NCBI RefSeq assembly: GCF_018403285.1 | Contig: NZ_BOSJ01000012.1 | Span: 1 to 64,000, forward strand | Reading direction: 5' to 3' | DNA from: Paenibacillus sp. J45TS6 | Lineage (GTDB): Bacteria > Bacillota > Bacilli > Paenibacillales > Paenibacillaceae | Length of the DNA stretch: 64,000 nt | Shown here: positions 8,814 to 17,877 of the stretch, piece after piece | Layout: every line of letters begins with the position of its first letter | Numbering within the stretch: the stretch's first letter is position 1 | Program-made: the position numbers and the translations under genes | Notes under the pieces: model-generated | Seen by the model: the letters and a program-made list of their open reading frames with translations, nothing else | Database searches by the model: none | What the model was told of the DNA's origin: nothing

Positions 8814-9487
8814 TCTATTTTGTCAGTTCCTTCCTGATACAGATTATATCGTTTGAAGAATTTAAGTACTTCTTCTTTATTTAATTGATTGGATTGACTA
8901 AATTCAACAGTACGACGCAAAAATGAATCCGAGAACATATTTGTACCAATTGCAGTGATTGCGTAAGCCTTCTCGTTTGAATTTGTATCATATTCTTCAA
9001 GTGCACCGATTTTTTTCAGTTGGTCTATATTCAGATTTAAACGTTGATTTGCCTTTGTTGTCTCATGTCCTAGAGCATTTAACAGTTGATCAAATAATGT
9101 AAATTCATGCTGTAAAACTTCTTGCTGGTAAAACATAAACAGAAGGATTGATAAACTTTCTTTAGACAGTGTACTACGTGCAGCTTTAGCAGGAACTCTC
9201 ATCATAACGATGACTTGATCCTTTTTCTCATCATAAATCACTTTAAAGTATCGACTTACCGCTTGATTAACTCGCTTGAGGAATGAATCGAACTTCTCAT
9301 GATCATCAGAGATCTTTAATTGTTTCTCCACCTCACGCCTGGATAATCCGAAATTCCCCGCACGTATTGTAGCTGAGGATGAGAATAAAAGATTCATAAA
9401 AACAATCTCTTCGACTTCAGTTAGTATCCCTTTGATAGTCTGCATAACATTAAGAGGATTTACATTCATTTCATCCGTCAAGCTCAT
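8810..9487 (-). CDS. jetB: Wadjet MukE-like protein JetB
   Basis: About 225 residues. It occupies the position of JetB, the MukE-like winged-helix subunit that binds the kleisin JetA and the SMC JetC. The sequence is a soluble helical protein with KQLKISDDHEKFDSFLKRVNQAVSRYF near residues 50-75 and a winged-helix-like C-terminal part. Several ATGs occur at the start; the one at 9487 is preferred because GAGAGGA precedes it. This start gives a 17-nt overlap with jetA. Assignment is by length, gene order and overlap more than by diagnostic motifs. It probably belongs to the DUF6063-type JetB of type III-like systems. Confidence 0.8.
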   Translation of the reverse strand: MSLTDEMNVNPLNVMQTIKGILTEVEEIVFMNLLFSSSATIRAGNFGLSRREVEKQLKISDDHEKFDSFLKRVNQAVSRYFKVIYDEKKDQVIVMMRVPAKAARSTLSKESLSILLFMFYQQEVLQHEFTLFDQLLNALGHETTKANQRLNLNIDQLKKIGALEEYDTNSNEKAYAITAIGTNMFSDSFLRRTVEFSQSNQLNKEEVLKFFKRYNLYQEGTDKIE

Positions 9488-10943
9488 CATCATTCCTCTC
9501 ATGCATATTTTCTATGTCCCTATTATTTATATTGAAATATTTTTTATGTTTGACCACTTGATTGATATCATCACGATTCATCCAATCCCATTTCTTTTTA
9601 TAAAAAGAGGCTTGAACTTTTGAATCCGTAGCTTTCTCCAAGGTTAACTTCTTACTGCCTACCAATGCAGATACCGCAGTAAGCGCATTAATCGCATCCC
9701 CCCAAGCCGTAGACGTTGCTTCAATCATCACGGTCTCTATAGGAGCTTCCTCCACTTCCTTCATGAATTCTTCAATTGCTTCCGTTTCAATCATGGATTT
9801 GGTAAGCAGCCATTGTGAATCCCCCATCATATCTTCTAGTAGATCAATATCCATTTCCTCATTTACATATTCGATTTCCTGGACGTCCTCTTGCATCAAA
9901 TCAACAATCGGCTCATAGTTTTCTAAATATTGTATGGCTTCACCAATTGCTTCTCCTGATAGAGGCGCAGCGAATTTAACCGGAATCCATAAACCATCCA
10001 TGGACTCACCCTCGTATTCATTTTGCTCCATAAAACTCATTATTTGATGAGCATTGGGAATGTCTGATTCTTGAGGCGGATCAAACATTTGTGTAATAAA
10101 CATCCTTACTTTTTCCGGATTTATCGAGGATAATAACATCGTTTGCTTCATCATCGTAAATTTAAGATATTTATTGATCATCCCCATACTCAAATTCGTA
10201 CCCTCTGCAAGTGCTGAAGTTCCTGACTGCATTAAATTACTGAGTACCAGACTGTCCTCTAACGTATGGAATTGGCGAAAACGCTCCGACAATTTAATTT
10301 CTAATTCCTGCATCAGCTGATGTATGATCTCTAGTTGAGGTAGCGCATTACGGTCAGCTAGCATCTCTAATTCTCGTTCTTTCATCAATTGAATTGCATT
10401 TTCAACATTATGAATCATACTAGCAATTTTATTGCCCCCTGATATGCCATGATCGTCATATGCTTCGCTAAGCTCAGCATCCCGTCTAGCTTGGAATAAC
10501 GATCTGCCAATATCATCATGCATATAATAGGCTAATGAATCATTTGCAAGACGTATAAGCGTATCCATCATTCGCTTACCTACATCTCGCATTTTTAGCT
10601 GCCTTGTTTGTTTGGATATCCAGTTATACTTCACTAGAACATTTACAATTTGTTCGACCTTTTTTTTACTTGGTGGTTCAAGGTCATCAAAACGGTTACG
10701 ATAACGATAATATAGCGTATCTGCGTTTTCAATCGGTTCATCGAGTCCCAAAGCTTCTTCATTGATCAGTTGAATAATACGAAGAAATCGCAAAATTTCG
10801 ATAGGCGTCTGCAGAAAGCTTTGTGAATTGAGATCATTAAGAACCCCAGATAATAATGCAATATCCCTCAGTGCCTGATGCATTTCTGGTTTGGATACGT
10901 TTGTTTGAAAAATTGAAATTAATGGTTGATCCAGCTTCTCCAA
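9471..10943 (-). CDS. jetA: Wadjet kleisin-like protein JetA
   Basis: A 490-residue helical acidic protein in the JetA position. JetA is the MukF-like kleisin that bridges the SMC heads and contacts MukE-like JetB. N-terminal helices (residues 20-120) contain a winged-helix-like segment, and a glutamate-rich C-terminal part (around 350-420) precedes a basic end. It appears closest to the DUF5716-type JetA rather than the DUF3375-type of type I Wadjet, but that should be tested. TTG is the start codon, 7 nt after a GGGGTGG ribosome site. It overlaps the end of jetD by 25 nt. Confidence 0.83.
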   Translation of the reverse strand: MEKLDQPLISIFQTNVSKPEMHQALRDIALLSGVLNDLNSQSFLQTPIEILRFLRIIQLINEEALGLDEPIENADTLYYRYRNRFDDLEPPSKKKVEQIVNVLVKYNWISKQTRQLKMRDVGKRMMDTLIRLANDSLAYYMHDDIGRSLFQARRDAELSEAYDDHGISGGNKIASMIHNVENAIQLMKERELEMLADRNALPQLEIIHQLMQELEIKLSERFRQFHTLEDSLVLSNLMQSGTSALAEGTNLSMGMINKYLKFTMMKQTMLLSSINPEKVRMFITQMFDPPQESDIPNAHQIMSFMEQNEYEGESMDGLWIPVKFAAPLSGEAIGEAIQYLENYEPIVDLMQEDVQEIEYVNEEMDIDLLEDMMGDSQWLLTKSMIETEAIEEFMKEVEEAPIETVMIEATSTAWGDAINALTAVSALVGSKKLTLEKATDSKVQASFYKKKWDWMNRDDINQVVKHKKYFNINNRDIENMHERNDDELDG

Positions 10944-12226
10944 TCATCTGCCACCCCTAACACGATTTCTTGTTCTGATTTCATATCTTGTAGTAAACTC
11001 TCCATGCTCTGTTGATACTCCAACCAATTGGTTATTATCGAGTGATCCGGACAGATCCATTTATGCTGAATAGCGTGTCCCCTGAGCGATTGAAACATCT
11101 CTCCTGCAATTTGCAGTCCAGCTTCATCATAGTCGCTCCACAAAATCGTTTGGTCGATACTACTACTCAGCAACAATTGTCTGATGAAATGTTTATGTGC
11201 ACTTCGAAGATGACCATCTACACAAATTATCAATGAATTTGTCTCCTGCAAGAAATGAGGCTCTGCTGACATCCGAGTCAGTATAGCTCGATTCTCAACT
11301 AACCAGAGTGTTGTTGCTCTAGTTGAATATTGGTCTTGTGAAACCGAAATATTCGTTAATGCATGCACAGGACCTGCTCGATAAGTCGACCACTTTCCTT
11401 CAAGATCTCCGGCGAAATAGATTGACGTTATTTGACCACCACTAATCATCCCCAACGTTTCCGGCGCATTTCCACTTATTGTCTCCAAAATAATAAGAAA
11501 CTCTGCTTTATACGCATCAAATGCCTTAGAGCCTCCAATGCTAGGGTAATAATGTGCGCCAATTTCTTTCCAATCAAATATCTCTTTGTTGCTAGAAATC
11601 ATGAGAAAAGCTAATAAAAAGTTCAACCCTTTGATTCGTTTAATTAAACTCCAATTCGCAGGGAAAACATGCTGTTCATCTAGATCATTAAGGGCCCATT
11701 GTAAACTACCTGACAAGAACAATGCCAAATCCTTCAACTTAAGTAATCGTTCGTCATGTAAATACGTAATTTGTTCCATTTTCTGTGCAGCATTCGACTG
11801 ATATTCCGTAAATTGATTCAAAAAATCCCAATGCTCATCCGTTTGCTTATTTAATAAATAAACATATAATAAATAGCCCATTCGGTACTGAATTCGTTCT
11901 ACAGATTTCCCATCATGTTTTAAACGTACTTCTTTCAAAATCCATCCTTTATGTAGCCAATCAAAAGTCTGTTGATTATCGTCTAGTGAGGTACGCTTTC
12001 TCACTGTCCAACGTAAAAGCTGTGGATCCGGTGGTTCTTGAACAATAGAAGAATACTCTCGAGCAACCGTAATGATCCCGACTCTTCGTATTGTACGTGC
12101 TGTTCTTTTTACAATATCTATATCTACAAGTGAAGTTTCACCTATTGTCCTTGGCATCTCTAGTTGCTCGTCCTTTTTCAAAAAAGATTGGCAAATAAAC
12201 GAAACCACATCATCGAAGTTTTGCAC
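10919..12226 (-). CDS. jetD: Wadjet Toprim nuclease subunit JetD
   Basis: A 435-residue protein and the first gene of the operon. JetD is the topoisomerase VI-A-like subunit that cuts DNA once JetABC has extruded a small circle. The C-terminal DUF2220-like Toprim domain shows LVENRAIL (acidic residue E311) and WSDYDEAGLQIA (D365 and D367, the DxD pair), with CVDGHLRSAHKHFI between them. The N-terminal half should hold the winged-helix DNA-binding part. The start is GTG, 7-8 nt after TAGGAGG. The order D-A-B-C differs from the A-B-C-D order of type I Wadjet. Confidence 0.9.
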   Translation of the reverse strand: MQNFDDVVSFICQSFLKKDEQLEMPRTIGETSLVDIDIVKRTARTIRRVGIITVAREYSSIVQEPPDPQLLRWTVRKRTSLDDNQQTFDWLHKGWILKEVRLKHDGKSVERIQYRMGYLLYVYLLNKQTDEHWDFLNQFTEYQSNAAQKMEQITYLHDERLLKLKDLALFLSGSLQWALNDLDEQHVFPANWSLIKRIKGLNFLLAFLMISSNKEIFDWKEIGAHYYPSIGGSKAFDAYKAEFLIILETISGNAPETLGMISGGQITSIYFAGDLEGKWSTYRAGPVHALTNISVSQDQYSTRATTLWLVENRAILTRMSAEPHFLQETNSLIICVDGHLRSAHKHFIRQLLLSSSIDQTILWSDYDEAGLQIAGEMFQSLRGHAIQHKWICPDHSIITNWLEYQQSMESLLQDMKSEQEIVLGVADDWRSWINH

Positions 12227-12265
12227 AAAAGCCTCCTACACAAAATATATTTATATTTTCCAAGC

Positions 12266-12279
12266 TACTTGTACAAGTA
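12266..12279. promoter_or_regulatory. 14-bp perfect palindrome upstream of the Wadjet operon
   Basis: TACTTGTACAAGTA is a perfect palindrome about 40-53 bp upstream of the jetD start, within the expected promoter (TTGTAC on the minus strand could serve as the -35). It is a candidate operator. No regulator gene is encoded next to it. Confidence 0.35.
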
Positions 12280-12331
12280 TACTAGAAAGCAAGAATCGCT
12301 ACGATGATTTCCTTTGTCTGTTCATAATACA

Positions 12332-12383
12332 CAAATAACCTGTAGGATTAAGACAGTCGTATCTCATCCCTACAGGTTATTTT
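12332..12383. terminator. Stem-loop between sigK and jetD (recurring hairpin family)
   Basis: AATAACCTGTAGG pairs perfectly with CCTACAGGTTATT over 13 bp around a 22-nt loop containing GACTGTC on the minus strand. It begins 16 nt after the sigK stop codon and is placed to terminate sigK before the jet operon. The element resembles those at 5525-5576 and 41929-41996. Confidence 0.75.
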
Positions 12384-12398
12384 CCTGAAATTTTTAAG

Positions 12399-13100
12399 TT
12401 AATTCTTCGCCTTATAAAACTCATGATACAGTTTCATCAGTGCCCGTTTCTCGATACGAGAAACGTAGGAACGCGAAATACCAAGCTCTTTTGCGATCTC
12501 TCGCTGTGTCCGCTCTTCTCCGCCGGTTACAAGACCAAACCTGCCCACTACTACTTCTTTCTCCCGATCATCGAGGATATCAAGGTTTTGATAGATTTTG
12601 CTCTTCTCTATCTTAAGCTGAACCTTATCCATCACCTCATCCGCTTCGGTACCGAGGATATCTATTAAAGTAATTTCGTTACCTTCCTTGTCAGTTCCTA
12701 TCGGATCATGGAGAGATACATCTTTTCTTGTCTTCTTCAAGGAGCGTAAATGCATCAGTATCTCGTTCTCTATACAGCGTGCAGCAAAGGTCGCCAGTTT
12801 CGTCCCTTTTCCTTGCTGGAAACTCTCAATGGCTTTGATTAGACCAATCGTTCCAATCGAGATCAGGTCTTCTTGATCTTCACCGGTATTATCAAATTTC
12901 TTCACAATATGTGCAACCAGCCGTAAATTATGTTCAATAAGCAAATTACGTGAACGGGCATCGCCTTCCGCCATTTGCTTTAAATGCTTTGCTTCGTCTT
13001 TCTCAGACAAAGGCTGAGGAAATGCATTATTTTTTACATAAGACACCAGCAAAGAAAGCTCTTTAATAAATAGTGCAATCGCCGTAAATAATCCAGGCAC
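12399..13100 (-). CDS. sigK: RNA polymerase sigma-K factor precursor (pro-SigK)
   Basis: Pro-sigma-K (233 residues from this start) directs late mother-cell transcription in sporulation. Region 2 motifs ([36 protein letters not shown]) and the C-terminal helix-turn-helix ([21 protein letters not shown]) are present. The hydrophobic N terminus, ending LSLLVS before YVKNN, matches the SpoIVFB-cleaved pro-sequence. The GTG at 13100 is chosen because AGGAGGTG lies just upstream; another GTG at 13109 lies within that ribosome site. The gene is in one piece, with no skin-type intervening element splitting it. Confidence 0.97.
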   Translation of the reverse strand: MPGLFTAIALFIKELSLLVSYVKNNAFPQPLSEKDEAKHLKQMAEGDARSRNLLIEHNLRLVAHIVKKFDNTGEDQEDLISIGTIGLIKAIESFQQGKGTKLATFAARCIENEILMHLRSLKKTRKDVSLHDPIGTDKEGNEITLIDILGTEADEVMDKVQLKIEKSKIYQNLDILDDREKEVVVGRFGLVTGGEERTQREIAKELGISRSYVSRIEKRALMKLYHEFYKAKN

Positions 13101-13236
13101 GGGGGACACCTCCTACAATTTTCGGGACAGTTCTTGGTTTGTCGTCTAATCATTGTATGTAGGCATACACCTATTCGTGCCTGTACGGCGGAAATAGCTA
13201 ATTACCGAAAAATCTAAAATATTATTTCAGCAATCC

Positions 13237-16200
13237 TTATTGTTCGAATCGGAACCAGCCAAAATCAAAGTTGCTTCCAGGCAAGAAGATAAAGGTAACC
13301 TTCTGCAGTCCAGTAACTCTCTCTAGCTCAAATACACGTTCCTCATATCCTTCGGACTCCGTAAATTCGATAAGTTGATTGCTTGAATCTTCATCATTCT
13401 CGAAGCGAACATGAATGGTATTCTTATCAATTAGCGATCTTCCATAAATAACGAGCTTTGAAACTCCTTCTCTTCCGAAATCCATCTGTTCGAACGTAAG
13501 GGAAACGTTATTTCCGATCCCTTCCACTCCCTGTTCCGCCAAGGTAAAGGTATCTCCGTAAATACGATCACAATCTGTCGCCATATTAACCTCAAAGGCC
13601 GGGTTCTTCTTCTCAAATGAAAATCCCTTGATATGCACCTTCTTCTGTAAAACAAAGCAAAGGGACGTAACCCCGCGAAGTCTTCTGGATAATGGATACG
13701 TTTCCGCTTGATAGACATTCCACTGGGACTTTTTCTGATAAACTACATCAGCGAGCTGTTCGCTGCCTTCTTCTTCCGGCATGCCTTCCCAAATCTGCAG
13801 TTCATAAGGTTCGTCATCTAGTGCGAAGATAGGAATGGTAATCAAATCAGACCCATACGCGCCAAAATCGATATTACGATAGCAGACCTGCGTCTCCCCA
13901 TCTCGGCTTGTCGCTACACCGCGTTCATTCCCATTGCCGACTTCCCCTTTCACTTCATCGTAAAGCCCTCCAAAAATAAAGCTGTACGGATCTTTAAAAG
14001 CAGTGCCTAAACCTGTTGCAGTGAATTCCAACTGGGATATCATTCTGATCTTATCCGAGCCATTCTTACTCATGCAGCGTACTCGAAAGCTTCCATCCCC
14101 GAGTGCCGTAATCTTCGCTTCTTGGCCAAAAGATTCGATGTGGGCTAGATTAGACTCAATTCCTGCATCATTCACCACACTCCAAATTACATCTGGATAC
14201 GATGTGTCCGCAGGGAATAAATTAGCTTGTATCGTCATCTCTTTTGTCGATTCATCAAACTGTTGTCCGGAAGGACTCAGCAGTTCAATTTTGCGAAGAG
14301 GTATTTCATCCACCATTCCAAGATTAGGCTGCAGCTCTTTGTTTTGCGTAATTGCCGTAATTCCATCTAATGCGCTTTCATCTGCTGGTAGAGATGTAAT
14401 CTCAAGCTTCTGGCTTTCTAACCCTTTTGATGAAACTTCCACCTCGATCGTACCTGGCTCTAGAGTTGTTCCAATGATCGCCATAAGTTTACCGCTGAAC
14501 AATCTTCGGCTTGTGCCCTTGTATGGATCGTAATCTGTACTGTCCCCATTATCTAAGCCTAATAAGCGTCCGGCTCCTGTAACGTGTACATGTACGCGGT
14601 TGCTCGCATTCTCTACCGGATTACCCTGCTCATCTTCCATCGTAATCTCGACAAAGACCACATCGGTTCCACTTGCTGTAACCGTATTTTGATCTGGCTT
14701 CAAACAAATTTCGCTTGCATTACCAAAGGATCTTCTCACATCGACCGCAATCACTTGATCTGACTCGTCATAAGCAATCGCTTTCAGTTCTCCCGCCTCA
14801 TAAGGGATTTTCCACCAGCCTACCAGCTGATCTCCGTGCTCATGATCGATTTCATAAGTTCCTACCGTTCCCCCATTGAGCTGAAGTTCAATCTTTGGTG
14901 CATTCGAGCAGACACGAACATCAATGATTTGACCCGGGTTAAAATCCCAATAAGGGAAAATATGAATCATAGGCTTCTTCTTATAATCCGTCCATGCAGC
15001 TTGATAGATATAATAAGCGTCTTTCTTAAAATTAGCCGTATCGATCTGTCCGAAATACGAATTCTTCGTATGATACGGTGTCGGCTCACCAATGTAATCA
15101 AACCCTGTCCAAATAAACTGTCCCAGCGAGAATGGCGCATCTCTTTCTGCGATAATGCATGCTTCTGCCGACTTGGCTCCCCAGCTCGTCGTGCTGTTCC
15201 CGAGTGCTGAGCACTGTTCATCATCATCATCAAGAATGGATTGTTCGAACGGGAAGTGATAAATTCCCCGGCTTTGAACAACCGATGCGGTTTCACTGCC
15301 GTAAATGATCCAATCAGGATGCTCTTCGTGATGCTTATGATAATATTTTTCTGCATAATTATAACCGGCTAGCTTCACGATATCTGCACATTTCTGTGCG
15401 TTTTCCCATGGCATATAATTCGAACCGATCGTCACTTTGGCATTTCCTTTGTAATCATGTAGTTGGACTTCTTCCATCAGCATCTTCGTTACTTCTTGTC
15501 CCCGCTCATCTGCATGCGTATCATAAATTTCATTACCGATACTCCACATCAGCAGGCTTGGACGATTACGGTCCCTCGTTACCCAGCTTTTCACATCAAT
15601 TGGAGCCCATTCCTTGAAGAAACGTGCATAATCATAGGTCGTTTTTGACCTTTCCCACATATCAAAACCTTCCGAGACAATGAGCATCCCCATCTCATCG
15701 GCCAAATCCATAAACTCTACTGCAGGCATATTGTGTGCTGTCCGAATGGCATTAACGCCCATATCCTTCAAAATTTCAAATCGTCTTCGCAGTGCCGTTA
15801 CATGAAACGCTGCCCCTAATGCGCCCAAATCATGGTGCTCGCATACCCCATTCAGCTTCATCTTCTCGCCATTTAACTTCAATCCTTGCTGAGGGTCCAT
15901 GACTAGAGTTCGAAATCCGATGTTCTGAGTGATGCTTTCAATGACCTTCCATTCCTTCTCCGCTATATCGTCCGGCAAGAGACATAATAATTCTGTTCTC
16001 AGCTGATACAAATGCGGTTCATCTGTACTCCATAGCAAAGGATTCTCAGTATAGAGAACTTGACTTACCTTTGAAACCGCTTCACCTTTTCCAGAAATTA
16101 TCTCTACACCATTCGTAATCATTTGGTCTTTGTACAGCAATGTATGTAATAGCTGAGTTTCCCCTGCGCTATGTAGATCAGTGTCAATTTCAATACTCCA

Positions 16201-16677
16201 TTTATGCCCTTCTTGATTTGTGTGTATATACACTCCATTTGTCTCGATATAACTGCTTTCTCTTGTCTTAAGCCATACATTGCGATAAATGCCGGCTCCC
16301 GAATACCAACGGCTGTTAGGACTTTGATGCACGACTTTCACGAGAATCTCATTCTCCCCTTCAATGAGTGCGTCGGTAATCTCAAATTCAAAAGAGGAGT
16401 AGCCATATTTCCATTCTCCAACATACGTATCATTCACATAAATGGTAGAGTCCATATAAACACCATCAAAGCAGATTAGCGTATGTTTCTCTTTCTTCGA
16501 GATAGTAAAGCGCTTACGATACCATCCAATACTATTTTCATATAAATCTAATGTGTTATAAATCAGCCAGTCATGAGGGATATCTACCGGCTCAAAATCA
16601 AGCTCTGGTTTAGCCGTTGTTTCTAAATCACTCTTACAAAACTCCCAGCCATCGTTAAACAATTTTTTATGATTCAC
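13237..16677 (-). CDS. Glycoside hydrolase family 2 (beta-galactosidase-like), multidomain
   Basis: A large (about 1146 residues) GH2 glycosidase without a signal peptide, so probably cytosolic. The N-terminal jelly-roll sugar-binding domain is followed by an Ig-like domain and the TIM barrel. The acid/base glutamate is in WSIGNEI (near E383) and the nucleophile in IIYGSETAS (near E462). Beyond the barrel come a DUF4982-like domain, Ig-like/BIG-type segments and a C-terminal beta-rich region ending in LPGSNFDFGWFRFEQ, which looks like a CBM6-type module. The GTG at 16677 is chosen because AAGGGAG lies 9 nt before it; the TTG at 16701 precedes that site. The substrate (beta-galactoside or other) cannot be told from sequence. 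Confidence 0.87.
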   Translation of the reverse strand: MNHKKLFNDGWEFCKSDLETTAKPELDFEPVDIPHDWLIYNTLDLYENSIGWYRKRFTISKKEKHTLICFDGVYMDSTIYVNDTYVGEWKYGYSSFEFEITDALIEGENEILVKVVHQSPNSRWYSGAGIYRNVWLKTRESSYIETNGVYIHTNQEGHKWSIEIDTDLHSAGETQLLHTLLYKDQMITNGVEIISGKGEAVSKVSQVLYTENPLLWSTDEPHLYQLRTELLCLLPDDIAEKEWKVIESITQNIGFRTLVMDPQQGLKLNGEKMKLNGVCEHHDLGALGAAFHVTALRRRFEILKDMGVNAIRTAHNMPAVEFMDLADEMGMLIVSEGFDMWERSKTTYDYARFFKEWAPIDVKSWVTRDRNRPSLLMWSIGNEIYDTHADERGQEVTKMLMEEVQLHDYKGNAKVTIGSNYMPWENAQKCADIVKLAGYNYAEKYYHKHHEEHPDWIIYGSETASVVQSRGIYHFPFEQSILDDDDEQCSALGNSTTSWGAKSAEACIIAERDAPFSLGQFIWTGFDYIGEPTPYHTKNSYFGQIDTANFKKDAYYIYQAAWTDYKKKPMIHIFPYWDFNPGQIIDVRVCSNAPKIELQLNGGTVGTYEIDHEHGDQLVGWWKIPYEAGELKAIAYDESDQVIAVDVRRSFGNASEICLKPDQNTVTASGTDVVFVEITMEDEQGNPVENASNRVHVHVTGAGRLLGLDNGDSTDYDPYKGTSRRLFSGKLMAIIGTTLEPGTIEVEVSSKGLESQKLEITSLPADESALDGITAITQNKELQPNLGMVDEIPLRKIELLSPSGQQFDESTKEMTIQANLFPADTSYPDVIWSVVNDAGIESNLAHIESFGQEAKITALGDGSFRVRCMSKNGSDKIRMISQLEFTATGLGTAFKDPYSFIFGGLYDEVKGEVGNGNERGVATSRDGETQVCYRNIDFGAYGSDLITIPIFALDDEPYELQIWEGMPEEEGSEQLADVVYQKKSQWNVYQAETYPLSRRLRGVTSLCFVLQKKVHIKGFSFEKKNPAFEVNMATDCDRIYGDTFTLAEQGVEGIGNNVSLTFEQMDFGREGVSKLVIYGRSLIDKNTIHVRFENDEDSSNQLIEFTESEGYEERVFELERVTGLQKVTFIFLPGSNFDFGWFRFEQ

Positions 16678-16729
16678 TGTGTATATCTCCCTTTCTTCCA
16701 ACTAAAATGTGTTCTCGATTAATGCCGAA

Positions 16730-17338
16730 CTAATCAATAACAAGAATTCGTGGAGATGTGGCAGCGATCACTCTTGAGGAAACCCACGAACCTATTCCTA
16801 CAGCAATGAATGTAACAGCCGCAAAAGAAAGAATCCCTCCCCAGTGCAAAATCAAAGGAAGCTCTGCAATCCCATAATCTGATAGAATCGTCCCAAGCAA
16901 GCTCGGAAGTAAATAAACACCCAGTAAAATACCAATGATGACTCCCACAGCAGAAAGAACGATCAGCCCTATCGAAATCGATAATCGAAGATCCTGTGAA
17001 GATAATCCGATCGATTTATAAATGCCGTAGGTTTTGCTTTCTTTTCGAATCGTCATTCGACTGATACTGTATATGATGATAATCGTTACTCCGGTGAACA
17101 ACAACCCCATCATGCTTATTGGGAGAAGCAAAGAGGCTACCGCTTGTTTAAATGTGTTATCTAATAACGTCTGCATCGTCGCTGCTAACAACGATTTTTC
17201 GCACTTTTCATTTATTTCACTGTAGCCCACACCCAACTTCGTCCGAATATATTCAGTTATAAAATAAAAAGCATACCCTGCACAGCCCTTACGCTGTTCA
17301 GAATATGCTTTATTAACCATGTCGTTACTTAAACGACA
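16730..17338 (-). pseudogene. C-terminal remnant of an FtsX-type ABC permease
   Basis: The frame encodes the last three or four membrane helices of an FtsX/MacB-like permease: LLLPISMMGLLFTGVTIIIIY, then SRMTIRKESKTYGIYKSIGLSSQDLRLS (the conserved cytosolic loop before the next helix), and a final hydrophobic region ending ATSPRILVID. The N-terminal helix and large extracellular domain are missing, and no partner ATPase is nearby. The left boundary is the stop at 16730. The right boundary is unclear because the frame stays open into the DUF6509 gene. It is best read as a decayed gene. Confidence 0.65.
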
Positions 17339-17339
17339 T

Positions 17340-17621
17340 TTAGATGTGTTCTTTGCAGAACGTTTCAAGCACGGCCAGTTCATCTTCTTCAAGATCAAAA
17401 TCAAGATATTTTTCTGTTACTTTTTCATACAAATCGTACTTAATAATTCCCGCTTTAGGCTCGTCTGCTCTATAAATGACGCGAATGTAAACACCATTCT
17501 CAGAGTACAACTCATCATCTTCCTCTGGATCAATTACGATTTGGAACTCATATCTTGTCCCTTCTACAATACCAAAGGGGTCGTTAATTTCCTGTACCTC
17601 AAATTCTGTAATTGTTAGCAT
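17340..17621 (-). CDS. DUF6509 family small acidic protein
   Basis: A 93-residue soluble acidic protein opening MLTITEFEVQEINDPFGI, with IVEGTRYEFQIVIDP and a C-terminal helix of the form EDELAVLETFCKEHI. The pattern matches small pullulanase-associated or DUF6509 proteins common in Bacillales, whose role is unknown. An AAGGGTGAC ribosome site precedes the ATG. It is transcribed alone. Confidence 0.75.
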   Translation of the reverse strand: MLTITEFEVQEINDPFGIVEGTRYEFQIVIDPEEDDELYSENGVYIRVIYRADEPKAGIIKYDLYEKVTEKYLDFDLEEDELAVLETFCKEHI

Positions 17622-17877
17622 ATGATTTTATGTCACCCTTTCTGCCTGTCTTAAAAGATTCATTATAACTGATCTTATGTACTCATACTATCCCTTGGAA
17701 CACTTCTTTAAAACTGAAAGCTTGGTATTTGCATAAAACTACAGTCTTTTTCGACATTTTCCGATATACTTTACATAGCAAGCCATAGGAACAGGAGGAG
17801 AAGGAACCATTGGCTATCTACCAGTGCAGGACAATCTTAGGACAGAATATGCCTAGGAGAAACAGGGGTGTCTACTT

